A DNA stretch of 64,000 bases. Origin: Microbacterium sp. SS28. Its GTDB lineage: Bacteria; Actinomycetota; Actinomycetes; Actinomycetales; Microbacteriaceae. Of this stretch, positions 26,211 to 34,629 are shown piece by piece. The translations under genes were made by a program, and so were the position numbers. The stretch is from contig NZ_JAKWJP010000005.1 in the NCBI RefSeq assembly GCF_022761035.1, positions 124,001-188,000 of the forward strand, written 5' to 3'. The notes under the pieces were generated by a model. It did not search any database. It was not told the DNA's origin and was given only the letters and a program-made list of their open reading frames with translations. Position 1 is the first letter of the stretch. Each line of letters opens with the position of its first letter.

Positions 26211-27806
26211 TCAGTGCGTGTCTTCGGCTTCGATCTCGGTGCGGTCGCCCGACCACAGCGTGTGGAAGGTGCCTTCCTTGTCGATGCGCTTGTAGGTGTG
26301 CGCCCCGAAGAAGTCGCGCTGGCCCTGGATGAGGGCGGCGGGCAGGCGCTCGGCGCGCAGCCCGTCGTAGTACGCCAGCGACGACGAGAAGGCGGGGGCG
26401 GGGATGCCGGCGCCCGCGGCCGCCTGGACGATCCGGCGCCACGCGCCCTGCGCGCGCTCGAGGGCCTCGACGAAGTACGGCGCCGTGAGCAGGACCGCGA
26501 GGTCGGGCTGGGCGTTGTACGCGTCGGCGATGCGGTTGAGGAACTGGGCTCGGATGATGCAGCCGGCGCGCCAGATCTTCGAGACGGCGCCCAGGTCGAT
26601 CTGCCAGTCGTACTGGGCGGCGCCCGCGCGGATCTCGTCGAAGCCCTGCGAGTACGCCACGATCTTCGAGGCGAACAGGGCGAGGCGCACGTCCTCGATG
26701 AACGCGTCGGCGTCCTGGACGCTCAGGGCCTCGGCGGGCCCCGGCAGGCTCGTCGAGATGGAGCGCTGCTCGGGGTGGCTCGACAGCGAGCGCGCGAAGG
26801 TGGCCTCGGCGATGCCCGAGACGGGGACGCCCAGGTCGAGGGCCGTCTGCACGGTCCATGCGCCGGTGCCCTTGGCGCCGGCCTGGTCGAGGATGACGTC
26901 GACGAGCGGCTTGCCGGTCTCGGCGTCGTTCTGGCGGAGCACCTCGGCGGTGATCTCGATGAGGTAGGACTCCAGCTCGCCGGTGTTCCACTCGGCGAAG
27001 ACCTCCGCGATCTCGGCGGGGGTCTTGCCCGTGCCGCGGCGGATGAGGTCGTAGGCCTCGGCGATGAGCTGCATGTCGGCGTACTCGATGCCGTTGTGCA
27101 CCATCTTGACGAAGTGGCCCGCGCCGTCGTGGCCGACGTGCGTGACGCACGGCTCGCCCTCGGCGACCGCGGCGATCCCCTTGAGGATCGGACCGAGGGT
27201 CACCCACGACTCGTCGGGACCGCCCGGCATGAGCGACGGGCCGTTGAGCGCGCCCTCCTCGCCGCCCGAGACGCCCATGCCGACGAAGTTGACGCCCGTC
27301 TCGCGGACGGCCTTCTCGCGGCGGATCGTGTCGGTGAACAGGGCGTTGCCGCCGTCGACGATGATGTCGCCCGGCTCGAAGACCTCCAGGAGCGAGTCGA
27401 TGACAGCATCCGTCGGGCGACCGGCCTTGACCATGATGACCGCGGTGCGGGGCTTCGTGAGCGAGGCTGCGAACTCCTCGTACGAGAACGACGGGACGAA
27501 CTCGGCCTCGGGGTGCTCGGTGACCAGCTCGTCGGTCTTGGAGCGGCTGCGGTTGTAGACCGCGACGGTGTTGCCCTCGCGCGAGGCGAGGTTGCGGGCC
27601 AGGTTCGAGCCCATCACCGCGAGGCCCACGACGCCGATGTTGGCAGTCGCCTGCGCGACGCCCTCGGGTCCGGTCGGGGTCGGCGCCGGACGCTCGACAG
27701 TCTCGATGGGAGGCGCGCCCTCGTGGGCGGTGGCCGCCTCGTCGGGGGCCTGCTGCTGGTCGGTGGAGACCTTCGTCTGGACGGCCGGGTGTGAAGTATC
27801 GGACAT
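26211..27806 (-). CDS. gnd: 6-phosphogluconate dehydrogenase, decarboxylating
   Basis: 531 aa. It converts 6-phosphogluconate to ribulose 5-phosphate with NADP reduction (pentose phosphate pathway). The Rossmann motif is IGVVGLAVMGSNLARNLASR, followed by YNRSRSKTDELV. The catalytic lysine is in DQAGAKGTGAWTV and the C-terminal helical domain includes FLNRIADAY. It is longer than the usual 470-490 aa because of a 55-residue N-terminal tail rich in Ala, Pro, Thr and Glu. No later start has an SD, while GAGGAGA lies before the ATG at 27806, so the tail looks real. It follows gntK by 119 nt in the gluconate operon, and its codons are even more GC-rich than its neighbours. Confidence 0.95.
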   Translation of the reverse strand: MSDTSHPAVQTKVSTDQQQAPDEAATAHEGAPPIETVERPAPTPTGPEGVAQATANIGVVGLAVMGSNLARNLASREGNTVAVYNRSRSKTDELVTEHPEAEFVPSFSYEEFAASLTKPRTAVIMVKAGRPTDAVIDSLLEVFEPGDIIVDGGNALFTDTIRREKAVRETGVNFVGMGVSGGEEGALNGPSLMPGGPDESWVTLGPILKGIAAVAEGEPCVTHVGHDGAGHFVKMVHNGIEYADMQLIAEAYDLIRRGTGKTPAEIAEVFAEWNTGELESYLIEITAEVLRQNDAETGKPLVDVILDQAGAKGTGAWTVQTALDLGVPVSGIAEATFARSLSSHPEQRSISTSLPGPAEALSVQDADAFIEDVRLALFASKIVAYSQGFDEIRAGAAQYDWQIDLGAVSKIWRAGCIIRAQFLNRIADAYNAQPDLAVLLTAPYFVEALERAQGAWRRIVQAAAGAGIPAPAFSSSLAYYDGLRAERLPAALIQGQRDFFGAHTYKRIDKEGTFHTLWSGDRTEIEAEDTH

Positions 27807-27925
27807 TTCGCGTTCTCCTCTAATGTGTCGCTGAATCGTTCAGATATTCGATATCGCGCCTGCCCGCCCGGCGCATCGCTCGTTACGGCGCAGCTCATTT
27901 GCGAGCCCGCGAACAGGGATCGGTG

Positions 27926-28483
27926 TCACTGAGTCGACCTCGTGAGTTCGAACCGCTCGAGAATCTCGGCGACCTCGGCCCCAGGCGACTGTCGGGCGTC
28001 GACCACTATTCCGGCCTCATCGGAGTCGAGTGGTTCGAGAGTCTGGAACTGCGACCCGAGTAGCGACGGTGGCATGTAGTGGCCTTTGCGCTCCGCGAGG
28101 CGGTGGGCGATGGTGTCACGCCCTCCGGCGAGGTGCACGAACATCACGCCGCGTCGAGCGAGTCGAGTCCGATATTCGCGCTTGAGCGCAGAGCAGGTGA
28201 CGACACCGGGGCGCCCAGCGACTTGATGCGCGTCGATCCAGGCGGCAATCCGGTCGAGCCACGGCCAGCGGTCGTCGTCGGTGAGTGGCTGTCCACTCGC
28301 CATTTTGGCGACATTCGCTGCCGGATGCAGCTCGTCACCCTCCTGCCTATCCCAGCCGAGCTGCTCTGCAAGCAGCGCGGCAACCGTCGATTTTCCGCTG
28401 CCTGAGACGCCCATGACAACGAGGATGGGCGTGCCGCCGAACGCGGCGAATGTCTCGGCGGCGCTGTGTGGGGTGGGCTGCAT
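27926..28483 (-). CDS. gntK: Gluconokinase
   Basis: 185-aa P-loop kinase that phosphorylates gluconate to 6-phosphogluconate with ATP, feeding gnd next door. Walker A is VMGVSGSGKSTVAALLAEQ; next come EGDELHPAANVAKMASGQPL, VVTCSALKREYRTRLA and RKGHYMPPSLLGSQF, all diagnostic of the GntK family. GGAGG precedes the ATG at 28483 by 6 nt. An open frame extending into gntP is antisense-shadow sequence and is rejected. Cytoplasmic. Confidence 0.95.
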   Translation of the reverse strand: MQPTPHSAAETFAAFGGTPILVVMGVSGSGKSTVAALLAEQLGWDRQEGDELHPAANVAKMASGQPLTDDDRWPWLDRIAAWIDAHQVAGRPGVVTCSALKREYRTRLARRGVMFVHLAGGRDTIAHRLAERKGHYMPPSLLGSQFQTLEPLDSDEAGIVVDARQSPGAEVAEILERFELTRSTQ

Positions 28484-28557
28484 GATTCCTCCAACTGACG
28501 TCCGTGTGAGTCGATAGAACTTTGAGCGACTGTGGGTCGCGTGCGCGGTCGTGGCGG

Positions 28558-29994
28558 CTATCCCACGAACGGGCTGATGAGGAGGACGCCCGCCAAGCCG
28601 ACGATCGAGATGATGCACTCCATCACCGTCCACGACTTGAGCGTCTGGCCGATGCTCAAGCCGAAGTACTCCTTGATCAGCCAGAAGCCCGCGTCGTTGA
28701 CGTGTGAGAGGAACACGGATCCAGCACCGATCGCGAGAACCAGCAACGAGGTGGCGCCCGTGGACAGCCCCAGGTCGGCGACGAGTGGCTGCAGGATTCC
28801 GGCCGCGGTGATCGTCGCGACGGTGGCGGAGCCTGTGGCGACCCGGATGAGTACGGAGACGAGCCACGCGAGGGCGAGAACGATCGTCAGTGAGCCGCCG
28901 AAACCTGAGATCGCGTCGGCGATCACCTGCCCGATCGTGGCGTCGACGAGTACCTGCTTGAAGCCCCCGCCGGCGCCGACGATCAGCAGGATGCCGGCGA
29001 TCGGAGGCAGCGACGAGCCGACAGAAGCGGCGAGCTGGACGCGGTTCATACGAGCACCACGTCCGAGCACGATCATGCCGACCAGTACGGCGATGAGCAG
29101 GGCCACCGCCGGCTTTCCGAGGAAGTCGACCACGAGCTTCCAGGTGTCCACCGACCCCGGCGCGACGACGTTCGCCAGCGAGGAGAGCAGCATCAGAACG
29201 ACGGGCAGCAGGATGCAGAACAATGCGGCCCCGAACGACGGGCGTGGCTTGTGTTCGATGTCCTCGCCGCGGTCCTCCGGTGTGACGTACAAGGCAGGAA
29301 CGGGCACCTTGACCCATCGGGCCGCCAGATTCGAGAAGAGCGGACCCGCGATGATCACGGTCGGGATGGCGATGATGACGCCGAAGAGCAGGGTCTGCCC
29401 GAGGTCGGCTCCAACGAGATCAATGGCGGCGAGCGGGCCGGGGTGGGGGGGAACAAGTCCGTGCATCGCCGACAGCCCGGCCAGCGTCGGAATTGCGATG
29501 CGCATGAGCGGCAGCCCAGAGCGGCGGGCGACGAGGATGATCACCGGCACGAGCAGGACGAGCCCGACCTCGAAGAACATCGGGAGGCCGATGAGGGCAC
29601 CTGCTGCGCCCATGACCCACGGCAATGCGCGATTGGACGCCCGGGCGATAAGAGTGTCGACGATGCGGTCGGCGCCCCCCGAGTCGGCGAGCATCTTGCC
29701 GAAGATCGCGCCGAGCGCGATCAGCACCCCGACTCCGCCCATTGTGGACCCGAAGCCGTTAGAGAAGCTCGTGATGGTCTGCACGGCACTCATGCCGGCG
29801 ACCAGTCCGGTGACAAGCGCGCCGATCATGAGCGAGATGAACGGATGCAGCTTCAGCCACGTGATGAGCGTGACGATCACGGCGATCCCGATGACAGCAG
29901 CGGTGATGAGTTGCCACGCGGGGGCAGTAGTCATGATGGGTACCGGGTCGGCGGCATGAATCATCGACGGCACTGTGCTGAGGAAGTGGTGCAT
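28558..29994 (-). CDS. gntP: Gluconate:H+ symporter (GntP family)
   Basis: 478-aa membrane protein with about 12-14 TM segments, the gluconate permease of the GntP family. Recognisable stretches are FSNGFGSTMGGVGVLIALGA, IFGKMLADSGGADRI, MHGLVPPHPGPLAAI, GAGGGFKQVLVDATIG, VATGSATVATITAAG and LSHVNDAGFWLIKEYFG. AAGGAG lies about 10 nt before the ATG. First gene of the gntP-gntK-gnd unit, with a good promoter and a likely operator upstream, divergent from a FadR-type regulator. Confidence 0.94.
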   Translation of the reverse strand: MHHFLSTVPSMIHAADPVPIMTTAPAWQLITAAVIGIAVIVTLITWLKLHPFISLMIGALVTGLVAGMSAVQTITSFSNGFGSTMGGVGVLIALGAIFGKMLADSGGADRIVDTLIARASNRALPWVMGAAGALIGLPMFFEVGLVLLVPVIILVARRSGLPLMRIAIPTLAGLSAMHGLVPPHPGPLAAIDLVGADLGQTLLFGVIIAIPTVIIAGPLFSNLAARWVKVPVPALYVTPEDRGEDIEHKPRPSFGAALFCILLPVVLMLLSSLANVVAPGSVDTWKLVVDFLGKPAVALLIAVLVGMIVLGRGARMNRVQLAASVGSSLPPIAGILLIVGAGGGFKQVLVDATIGQVIADAISGFGGSLTIVLALAWLVSVLIRVATGSATVATITAAGILQPLVADLGLSTGATSLLVLAIGAGSVFLSHVNDAGFWLIKEYFGLSIGQTLKSWTVMECIISIVGLAGVLLISPFVG

Positions 29995-30031
29995 GGGCCC
30001 GAGCTCCTTCGATCTGACGGCTTCATCAACG

Positions 30032-30060
30032 ATGATAGGGATATGTCCTACTTATTGCAA
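30032..30060 (-). promoter_or_regulatory. gntP promoter with palindrome in the spacer
   Basis: On the minus strand TTGCAA (30055-30060) and TATCAT (30032-30037) are 17 bp apart. TAGG-N7-CCTA (30036-30050) falls in the spacer, and tGTcctACt, a FadR-like core, overlaps it. It is a good candidate operator for the divergent GntR protein. Confidence 0.6.
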
Positions 30061-30108
30061 CCAACGCGTAAATACGGCCTACATCTTTCGTCGCTTGAGC
30101 CGGTCGTT

Positions 30109-30120
30109 CATAATCGAAAG
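30109..30120 (+). promoter_or_regulatory. -10 box for a possibly leaderless gntR transcript
   Basis: CATAAT (30109-30114) lies 6 nt before the ATG at 30121, so the transcript would begin at the start codon. No SD is seen upstream of that ATG. Leaderless mRNAs are common in actinobacteria. Confidence 0.45.
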
Positions 30121-30855
30121 ATGGACTCGATGAGCGGCTCGTCAGCCATGCACGAGCGATTCCTCGAGAACCTCGGGGCGGACATCGTGGCCGGCCGCCT
30201 CGCGCCGGGCACGCGCATCCTCACAGCCGATATCGCCGCGAACTTCGGCGCCTCACGCTCCGCCCTCCGCGAAGTCGTGCGAGTGCTCGAGTCGATGGGC
30301 CTTGTGGAGGTGCGCCGCCGTGCGGGCGTAGAGATCCTGCCACCCGAGCGGTGGAATCCATACGAGACGCGATTGATCCGCTGGCGTCTAGCGGGCCCCG
30401 ACCGCATCGAGGTGTTGCACTCTCTCAGCGAGTTGCGCTCTGCCATCGAGCCGACAGCAGCCCGGCTGGCCGCGACCGTCGCAACCAGCGAGCAACGTGC
30501 GGCCGTCATGAGCGCGGTGACTGGCATGGCCGAGCATTCAAGGCACGCCGACGAAGCGCCTTACCTGAAGCATGACATCGCCTTCCACCAGGCTGTGCTG
30601 GACGCATCCGGCAACCCGTTTCTCGCCGCGCTTGCCGAGGTCGTCGCTGAAGTGCTGTGCGGCCGCACCCAACACAACCTTATGCCGCGTGTCGCGGACT
30701 CGACCGCCCTGCGAATGCATCAAGAGGTGGCTTTCGCCATCGCCGAAGGCAAGGCAGAGTCGGCGGCTGCGGCGATGCAGGCTATCGTCACCGAAGCCGA
30801 CCAGGCCGTCCAGGCGGAGGATTCCGTCATCCCCCGGTTCCAAGGGGTCACGTGA
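30121..30855 (+). CDS. FadR-type GntR regulator (gluconate repressor)
   Basis: 244 aa from the ATG at 30121 (MDSMSGSSAMHERF). The N-terminal winged helix is LENLGADIVAGRLAPGTRIL, DIAANFGASRSALREVVRVL, ESMGLVEVRRRAG. The C-terminal all-helical FCD effector domain carries metal-binding-type residues in HDIAFHQAVLDASGNPFL and MHQEVAFAIAEGKAESAAA. Divergent from gntP with an operator-like palindrome in the gntP promoter, so it is probably the repressor released by gluconate. Downstream ATGs at 30130 and 30148 are alternatives. Its end overlaps the relic at 30848-31041 by a few bases. Confidence 0.9.
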   Translation: MDSMSGSSAMHERFLENLGADIVAGRLAPGTRILTADIAANFGASRSALREVVRVLESMGLVEVRRRAGVEILPPERWNPYETRLIRWRLAGPDRIEVLHSLSELRSAIEPTAARLAATVATSEQRAAVMSAVTGMAEHSRHADEAPYLKHDIAFHQAVLDASGNPFLAALAEVVAEVLCGRTQHNLMPRVADSTALRMHQEVAFAIAEGKAESAAAAMQAIVTEADQAVQAEDSVIPRFQGVT

Positions 30856-31041
30856 CCCTCCGTTGCGTCCACTCGCATCGACGGTAGAAGTCGTCCCGGA
30901 GTGTGAGGTAGACGCGGCCCACGCGCAGGCCTGATTCCGCGCAACGACGGGCAGCTCACGCGCGCCGCTGTCGAGATTCACATCGGAGAGGTGGACCGGT
31001 CGGGAGCGTTGGCTCATCGGACGGCGCAGGGCGCAGGTCAC
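30848..31041 (-). pseudogene. Frameshifted relic of a second GH115 C-terminus
   Basis: On the minus strand the segment reads CALRR...PVHLSDVNLDSGARELPVV, and after a one-base deletion near 30935 continues ESGLRVGRVYLTLRDD and EWTQR before a stop. The intact GH115 at 1715-5401 ends HLSDVDLTTGAHEFSVLAR, KSGLRVDRLYLTLGDELP, AEWTP, so the match is collinear over about 50 residues. Only the C-terminal tail remains, directly after the ROK regulator stop. It looks like the leftover of a deleted GH115 paralogue. Confidence 0.8.
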
Positions 31042-31061
31042 TTGCTCGCTCGAAAGGCAAC

Positions 31062-32279
31062 TCAGATTCGGCCGGTCCGGTCGTCGATGAGACAGGACTC
31101 GATGGGCATGACGGCTGAACCGAGTGCGATCGTGTCACCGCCGAAGCTCGCGCTGACGAGATCGAACTGCTCGGCGGCGCGGGCGAGACTGTTGCGACGA
31201 ATCGCATCGAGGATCTGCGGCGTGTGATGCTCCATCAGCCGCATCCCCACCCATCCGCCGACGACAATTCTCTGTGGGCTCGTGAGATTGACGATGTTTC
31301 CCAGCGCGGCGCCTAGCGCCTCGATGGTGTCGTCGAGCACGGAATGAGCGGTTCCGCCGGCAGCGGCGTCTTCCAGGAAGGCGCCGAGCGCCTGCCAGCC
31401 ACTTCCCTCGAAGACTCCGCCGGCTCGTCGCCATGCGCCGAGGATCGCATCGGCGCCGATGTACGCCTCCACGCAACCCCTGTTGCCGCAGCGGCACGGC
31501 TGGCCGCCGAAACGGATCTTCGTGTGACCCCACTCGGTGGCGCTGCTGAACGCGCCCCTGGCGACGGTGCCGTCCGCGATGACTCCGAGGCCGACGCCGC
31601 GGCCGAGCAGTGCGACGGCCGCACGGTCCACTCCTCGGGCGCTGCCGAACCACAGTTCCGCGCGCGCGAGGCTCTTCGCGCCGTTGTCGGCGAAGACGGT
31701 GAGCCCATCGGGCAGGACGGGGGGGATCTGGTACGGCTCCCAGCCGAGGCTCTGGGCGAACAGCACCTGGCTGCCGTCTCCTTCGGTCTCCACCACCCCG
31801 GGGAGCCCCAGCCCGATCCCGAGCACCCGTCCCCAGCGTTCGGCGTTCCGTTCACGCAAAGCCGAAACCGCCTCGACGATGTCGGTTTCGATACCGTCCA
31901 CGGTCTCCTCCACGCGACCGCCCCGGAACTCGCGGTCGACCATGTTGAGACCGAGGTCGAACAGCTCGACCGCGACACCGCGCTCCCCGACGTCCGCGCC
32001 GAGGCTGTAGGCGCCGTCTGCGCGTGGCGCGATGATCGCGATCGGACGCCCGCCGCGAGAGGCTACGGTCCCGATTTCGGCGACGAGGCCTTCCTCGATC
32101 AGGTCGGCGACGATGTTCGCGGCGGACGCGGTCGACAGGCCGCACTGCCGGGCCACGTCGGCGCGCGTGGTTTCCCGACTTCGGAGGATAAATGTGAGTG
32201 CGGTCGCACGATTGCGTTGCCGCAGGGATGTCACTGTGGCTGACTCGGGGCCGGGTGTCCGGAGCTCGCGAGGGGTCAT
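31062..32279 (-). CDS. ROK-family transcriptional repressor
   Basis: 405 aa, NagC/XylR type. The N-terminal winged HTH is NRATALTFILRSRETTRADV, ARQCGLSTASAANIVADLIE. The C-terminal ROK domain includes the sugar/zinc region ATEWGHTKIRFGGQ and the zinc motif CRCGNRGCVEAY (Cys residues and a preceding His). Repressor-type ROK proteins sense a sugar and leave DNA. It is the last gene of the operon that begins with the GH5 gene at 39669 and overlaps the intracellular GH5 stop (ATGA), suggesting autoregulated feedback on beta-glucan use. Confidence 0.92.
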   Translation of the reverse strand: MTPRELRTPGPESATVTSLRQRNRATALTFILRSRETTRADVARQCGLSTASAANIVADLIEEGLVAEIGTVASRGGRPIAIIAPRADGAYSLGADVGERGVAVELFDLGLNMVDREFRGGRVEETVDGIETDIVEAVSALRERNAERWGRVLGIGLGLPGVVETEGDGSQVLFAQSLGWEPYQIPPVLPDGLTVFADNGAKSLARAELWFGSARGVDRAAVALLGRGVGLGVIADGTVARGAFSSATEWGHTKIRFGGQPCRCGNRGCVEAYIGADAILGAWRRAGGVFEGSGWQALGAFLEDAAAGGTAHSVLDDTIEALGAALGNIVNLTSPQRIVVGGWVGMRLMEHHTPQILDAIRRNSLARAAEQFDLVSASFGGDTIALGSAVMPIESCLIDDRTGRI

Positions 32280-33715
32280 GTCCCGACGCTATCGGTTCGT
32301 TCGACGGCGAGTGCGCGCACCTCCACCCCGGTCGTCGCGTGCAGGACGAGGTGTCGGCCGTCCCACGTCACGTCGACGGCGTCCGGAGCGTCAGCGTCCA
32401 GCCTCCACGACGTGGGCTCCTCCGCGAGCGGGAAGGCGAGCCACTCGCCCTGGTCCAGGCGGACGGTCACCCGCTCACCGTCATCGTAGGGCTCGCCGGC
32501 CGTATGGTGCCACATGCCCGTCGGCACCCGTGTGCGGTCCAGCGGGGATGACTGTCCGCGCATGCCGGCCCAGCCAGGCAGCTCGAGGGTGGGCCGGGCG
32601 AACAGAGCGTCTATGACTTGCGGTTGTGGGACGCACTGGTCGGCACGAATCGCCTGCAGGTAGTTCTCGAGAATGGCCCAGGCGTCGCTCGGTTTCGGGT
32701 CGGCTCCGATGTCCGCGATCGATTCCCAGCCATCGGGGCGCTCTGCGGAGAGGGGCGAGGTGCGGGTTGCGAGCTTCTTCCATGGCCAGAAGTTCCAGCC
32801 GATCCCGTGCCGCTCGTACAGGCGGGTGGCCGCGTAGATCCATGCGGGGGTGTTCTCGCCGCCCTCCCCCATGTAGACGGGAGTTTCCAGTTCGTCGCGG
32901 ACCTGGAGGAAGTCGGCGATGCTGGATTCATCGGGCGGACACCAATAGCGGTGGAACTGCAGTGCCTGATTGTCGTCGAACCGGTCGCGGAGTGGCGTCC
33001 AATTCGTCGCCCAGTGGCTTCCTTCGTACATGATCAAGTGGGCGTCGTCCGCGGCGCGCACGGCGCGGGTGAGGTCGCGGTAGAGCGCGACGAGTTCGTC
33101 GTTGTAGCGGTGCTGCCACTCGTTGGGAAGCGGCTCGTTGAGAAGGTCGTAGCCCAGAACGGCCTCGCGGTCGCGGTAGCGTCGCGCCAGTTCGACCCAG
33201 AGTTCTATCGTCTGCGCGCGGTATGAGGCATCCATGAACAGCTCGGGGATGCCGCGCGGCGAGTCATCGATGTTGGTTCCGGTCTGACCACCTGGCGCTC
33301 CGTGCAGATCGAGCAGGATGCGCAGGCCGTGCGCTTCGCTCCATTGCACGGCCCTTTCGATGAGTGCGAAGCCGTCTTCCCGCAGGTCTCCGTCGGCGCC
33401 CAGGAGGCCGCGGGAGTTGATAGGCAGCCGCACGTGGTCGAATCCGGCACGCGCGATCATCGCGAAGTCATCCTCGGCGATGAAGGTCTCTCGAAATTGG
33501 CGCCAGAACTCGGCGGCGCGGGACTCGCCGACCAGGCGAAGGACATGCGCCTCGATCTGGCGCGGTGAGGCGAGGTCGTCGCCGAAGCCCCACATGTAAC
33601 CCTCGGGAAGCAGCCAGTTCCCTAGTCCGACGCCACGGAGCAGAAGTGGGCCCGCGTCGTCGACGAGCGCCGTGCCCTCGGCACGAACGAATCCGGGACG
33701 GAAGAGGTGGGTCAT
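32276..33715 (-). CDS. Intracellular GH5 glycoside hydrolase
   Basis: 479 aa, no signal peptide, so it acts on imported oligosaccharides. The GH5 barrel begins LLRGVGLGNWLLPEGYMWGF. HVRLPINSRG, the acid/base Glu in LGYDLLNEPLPNEW, HRYWCPPDE and the nucleophile Glu in ETPVYMGEGGENTPAW complete the active site. A C-terminal beta-sandwich follows (about 390-479). It is likely a beta-glucosidase or exo-glucanase-type GH5, but the subfamily and linkage cannot be settled by eye. AAGGA is 5 nt before the ATG. It lies between the permease and ROK genes. Confidence 0.88.
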   Translation of the reverse strand: MTHLFRPGFVRAEGTALVDDAGPLLLRGVGLGNWLLPEGYMWGFGDDLASPRQIEAHVLRLVGESRAAEFWRQFRETFIAEDDFAMIARAGFDHVRLPINSRGLLGADGDLREDGFALIERAVQWSEAHGLRILLDLHGAPGGQTGTNIDDSPRGIPELFMDASYRAQTIELWVELARRYRDREAVLGYDLLNEPLPNEWQHRYNDELVALYRDLTRAVRAADDAHLIMYEGSHWATNWTPLRDRFDDNQALQFHRYWCPPDESSIADFLQVRDELETPVYMGEGGENTPAWIYAATRLYERHGIGWNFWPWKKLATRTSPLSAERPDGWESIADIGADPKPSDAWAILENYLQAIRADQCVPQPQVIDALFARPTLELPGWAGMRGQSSPLDRTRVPTGMWHHTAGEPYDDGERVTVRLDQGEWLAFPLAEEPTSWRLDADAPDAVDVTWDGRHLVLHATTGVEVRALAVERTDSVGT

Positions 33716-33723
33716 TCGGATCC

Positions 33724-34629
33724 TTACTTGAGGCCTGACAGGGCGAACCCCTGCACGATGTATCGCTGGAAGATGACGAAGACGATGAGGATGGGCACCA
33801 CCATGAGCGTGGAGGCTGCCATCTGCAGCGACGGATTCGTCGCGATCTGCTGATTAAGCAGCGACAGCCCGACGGACAACGTGTAGAGCCGCTCATCATT
33901 GGCCATGATCAGCGGCCAGAGGAAGGCGTTCCAGCCGGCGATGAAGGTCAGCACCACCTGGACCGACAGGATGGGTCCTGACATCGGCAGGATGATTCGC
34001 AAGAAGATCCGCAGCTCTCCAGCACCGTCGACCCGGGCCGCTTCGATGACCTCCGTGGGGATGGTGGTCATGAACTGCCGAAACAGGAACAGGCTGAATC
34101 CGGAGACCAGCATCGGCAGCGCGATGCCGATCAGCGTGTTGGTCAACCCCATGCCGTTGAGGATCAGGAAGCTGGGGATCATCGTGACTTGCCCGGGGAT
34201 CATCATCGTCACCAGCACGAGGAAGAACAGCGCATCCCGCCCAGGGAAGGAGAATTTCGCGAACCCGTAGCCCGCCGCTGCCATCAGCAGCAGCCCCACC
34301 ATGCAGATCACCACGATGGCCAGCGTGTTTACGAGGTAGCGGCCGAAGTCCAGCTCGGTGAACAGCTGCGCGTAGAACTCGAAGGTGGGCTCTTGCGGGA
34401 TGAGGTGCGGGGGGTAGGCAACTGCCTCGCTCCGCGGCTTCACCGACGCCAGCACCATCCACACGAAGGGAAAGGCGGTCGCAATGGCACCGATCACCAG
34501 GAGGATGCCGATCACCACCGCACCCGGTCGCACCGGTGCCGGCCTTCGTGGCACCGCGTCCGTCGGCGGTTTCGGCACCGTGACCTCCAGTGGGGACGAG
34601 GTGTTCTCGATGAGGTCAGTAGTCGACAT
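33724..34629 (-). CDS. Carbohydrate ABC transporter permease (MalG-type)
   Basis: 301-aa permease with six TM helices after a 40-residue cytoplasmic tail. The EAA loop is TEVIEAARVDGAGELRIFLR; the end RYIVQGFALSGLK is typical of MalG subunits. CGGAGG precedes the ATG at 34629, which overlaps the other permease by 14 nt. Third importer of the window; the probable cargo is oligosaccharides released by the secreted GH5, by context. Confidence 0.94.
   Translation of the reverse strand: MSTTDLIENTSSPLEVTVPKPPTDAVPRRPAPVRPGAVVIGILLVIGAIATAFPFVWMVLASVKPRSEAVAYPPHLIPQEPTFEFYAQLFTELDFGRYLVNTLAIVVICMVGLLLMAAAGYGFAKFSFPGRDALFFLVLVTMMIPGQVTMIPSFLILNGMGLTNTLIGIALPMLVSGFSLFLFRQFMTTIPTEVIEAARVDGAGELRIFLRIILPMSGPILSVQVVLTFIAGWNAFLWPLIMANDERLYTLSVGLSLLNQQIATNPSLQMAASTLMVVPILIVFVIFQRYIVQGFALSGLK

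Noticed and set aside
26088..27794. Plus-strand 568-codon frame opposite gnd
   Set aside because: Mirror of a highly GC-biased gene; gnd is unambiguous on the other strand.
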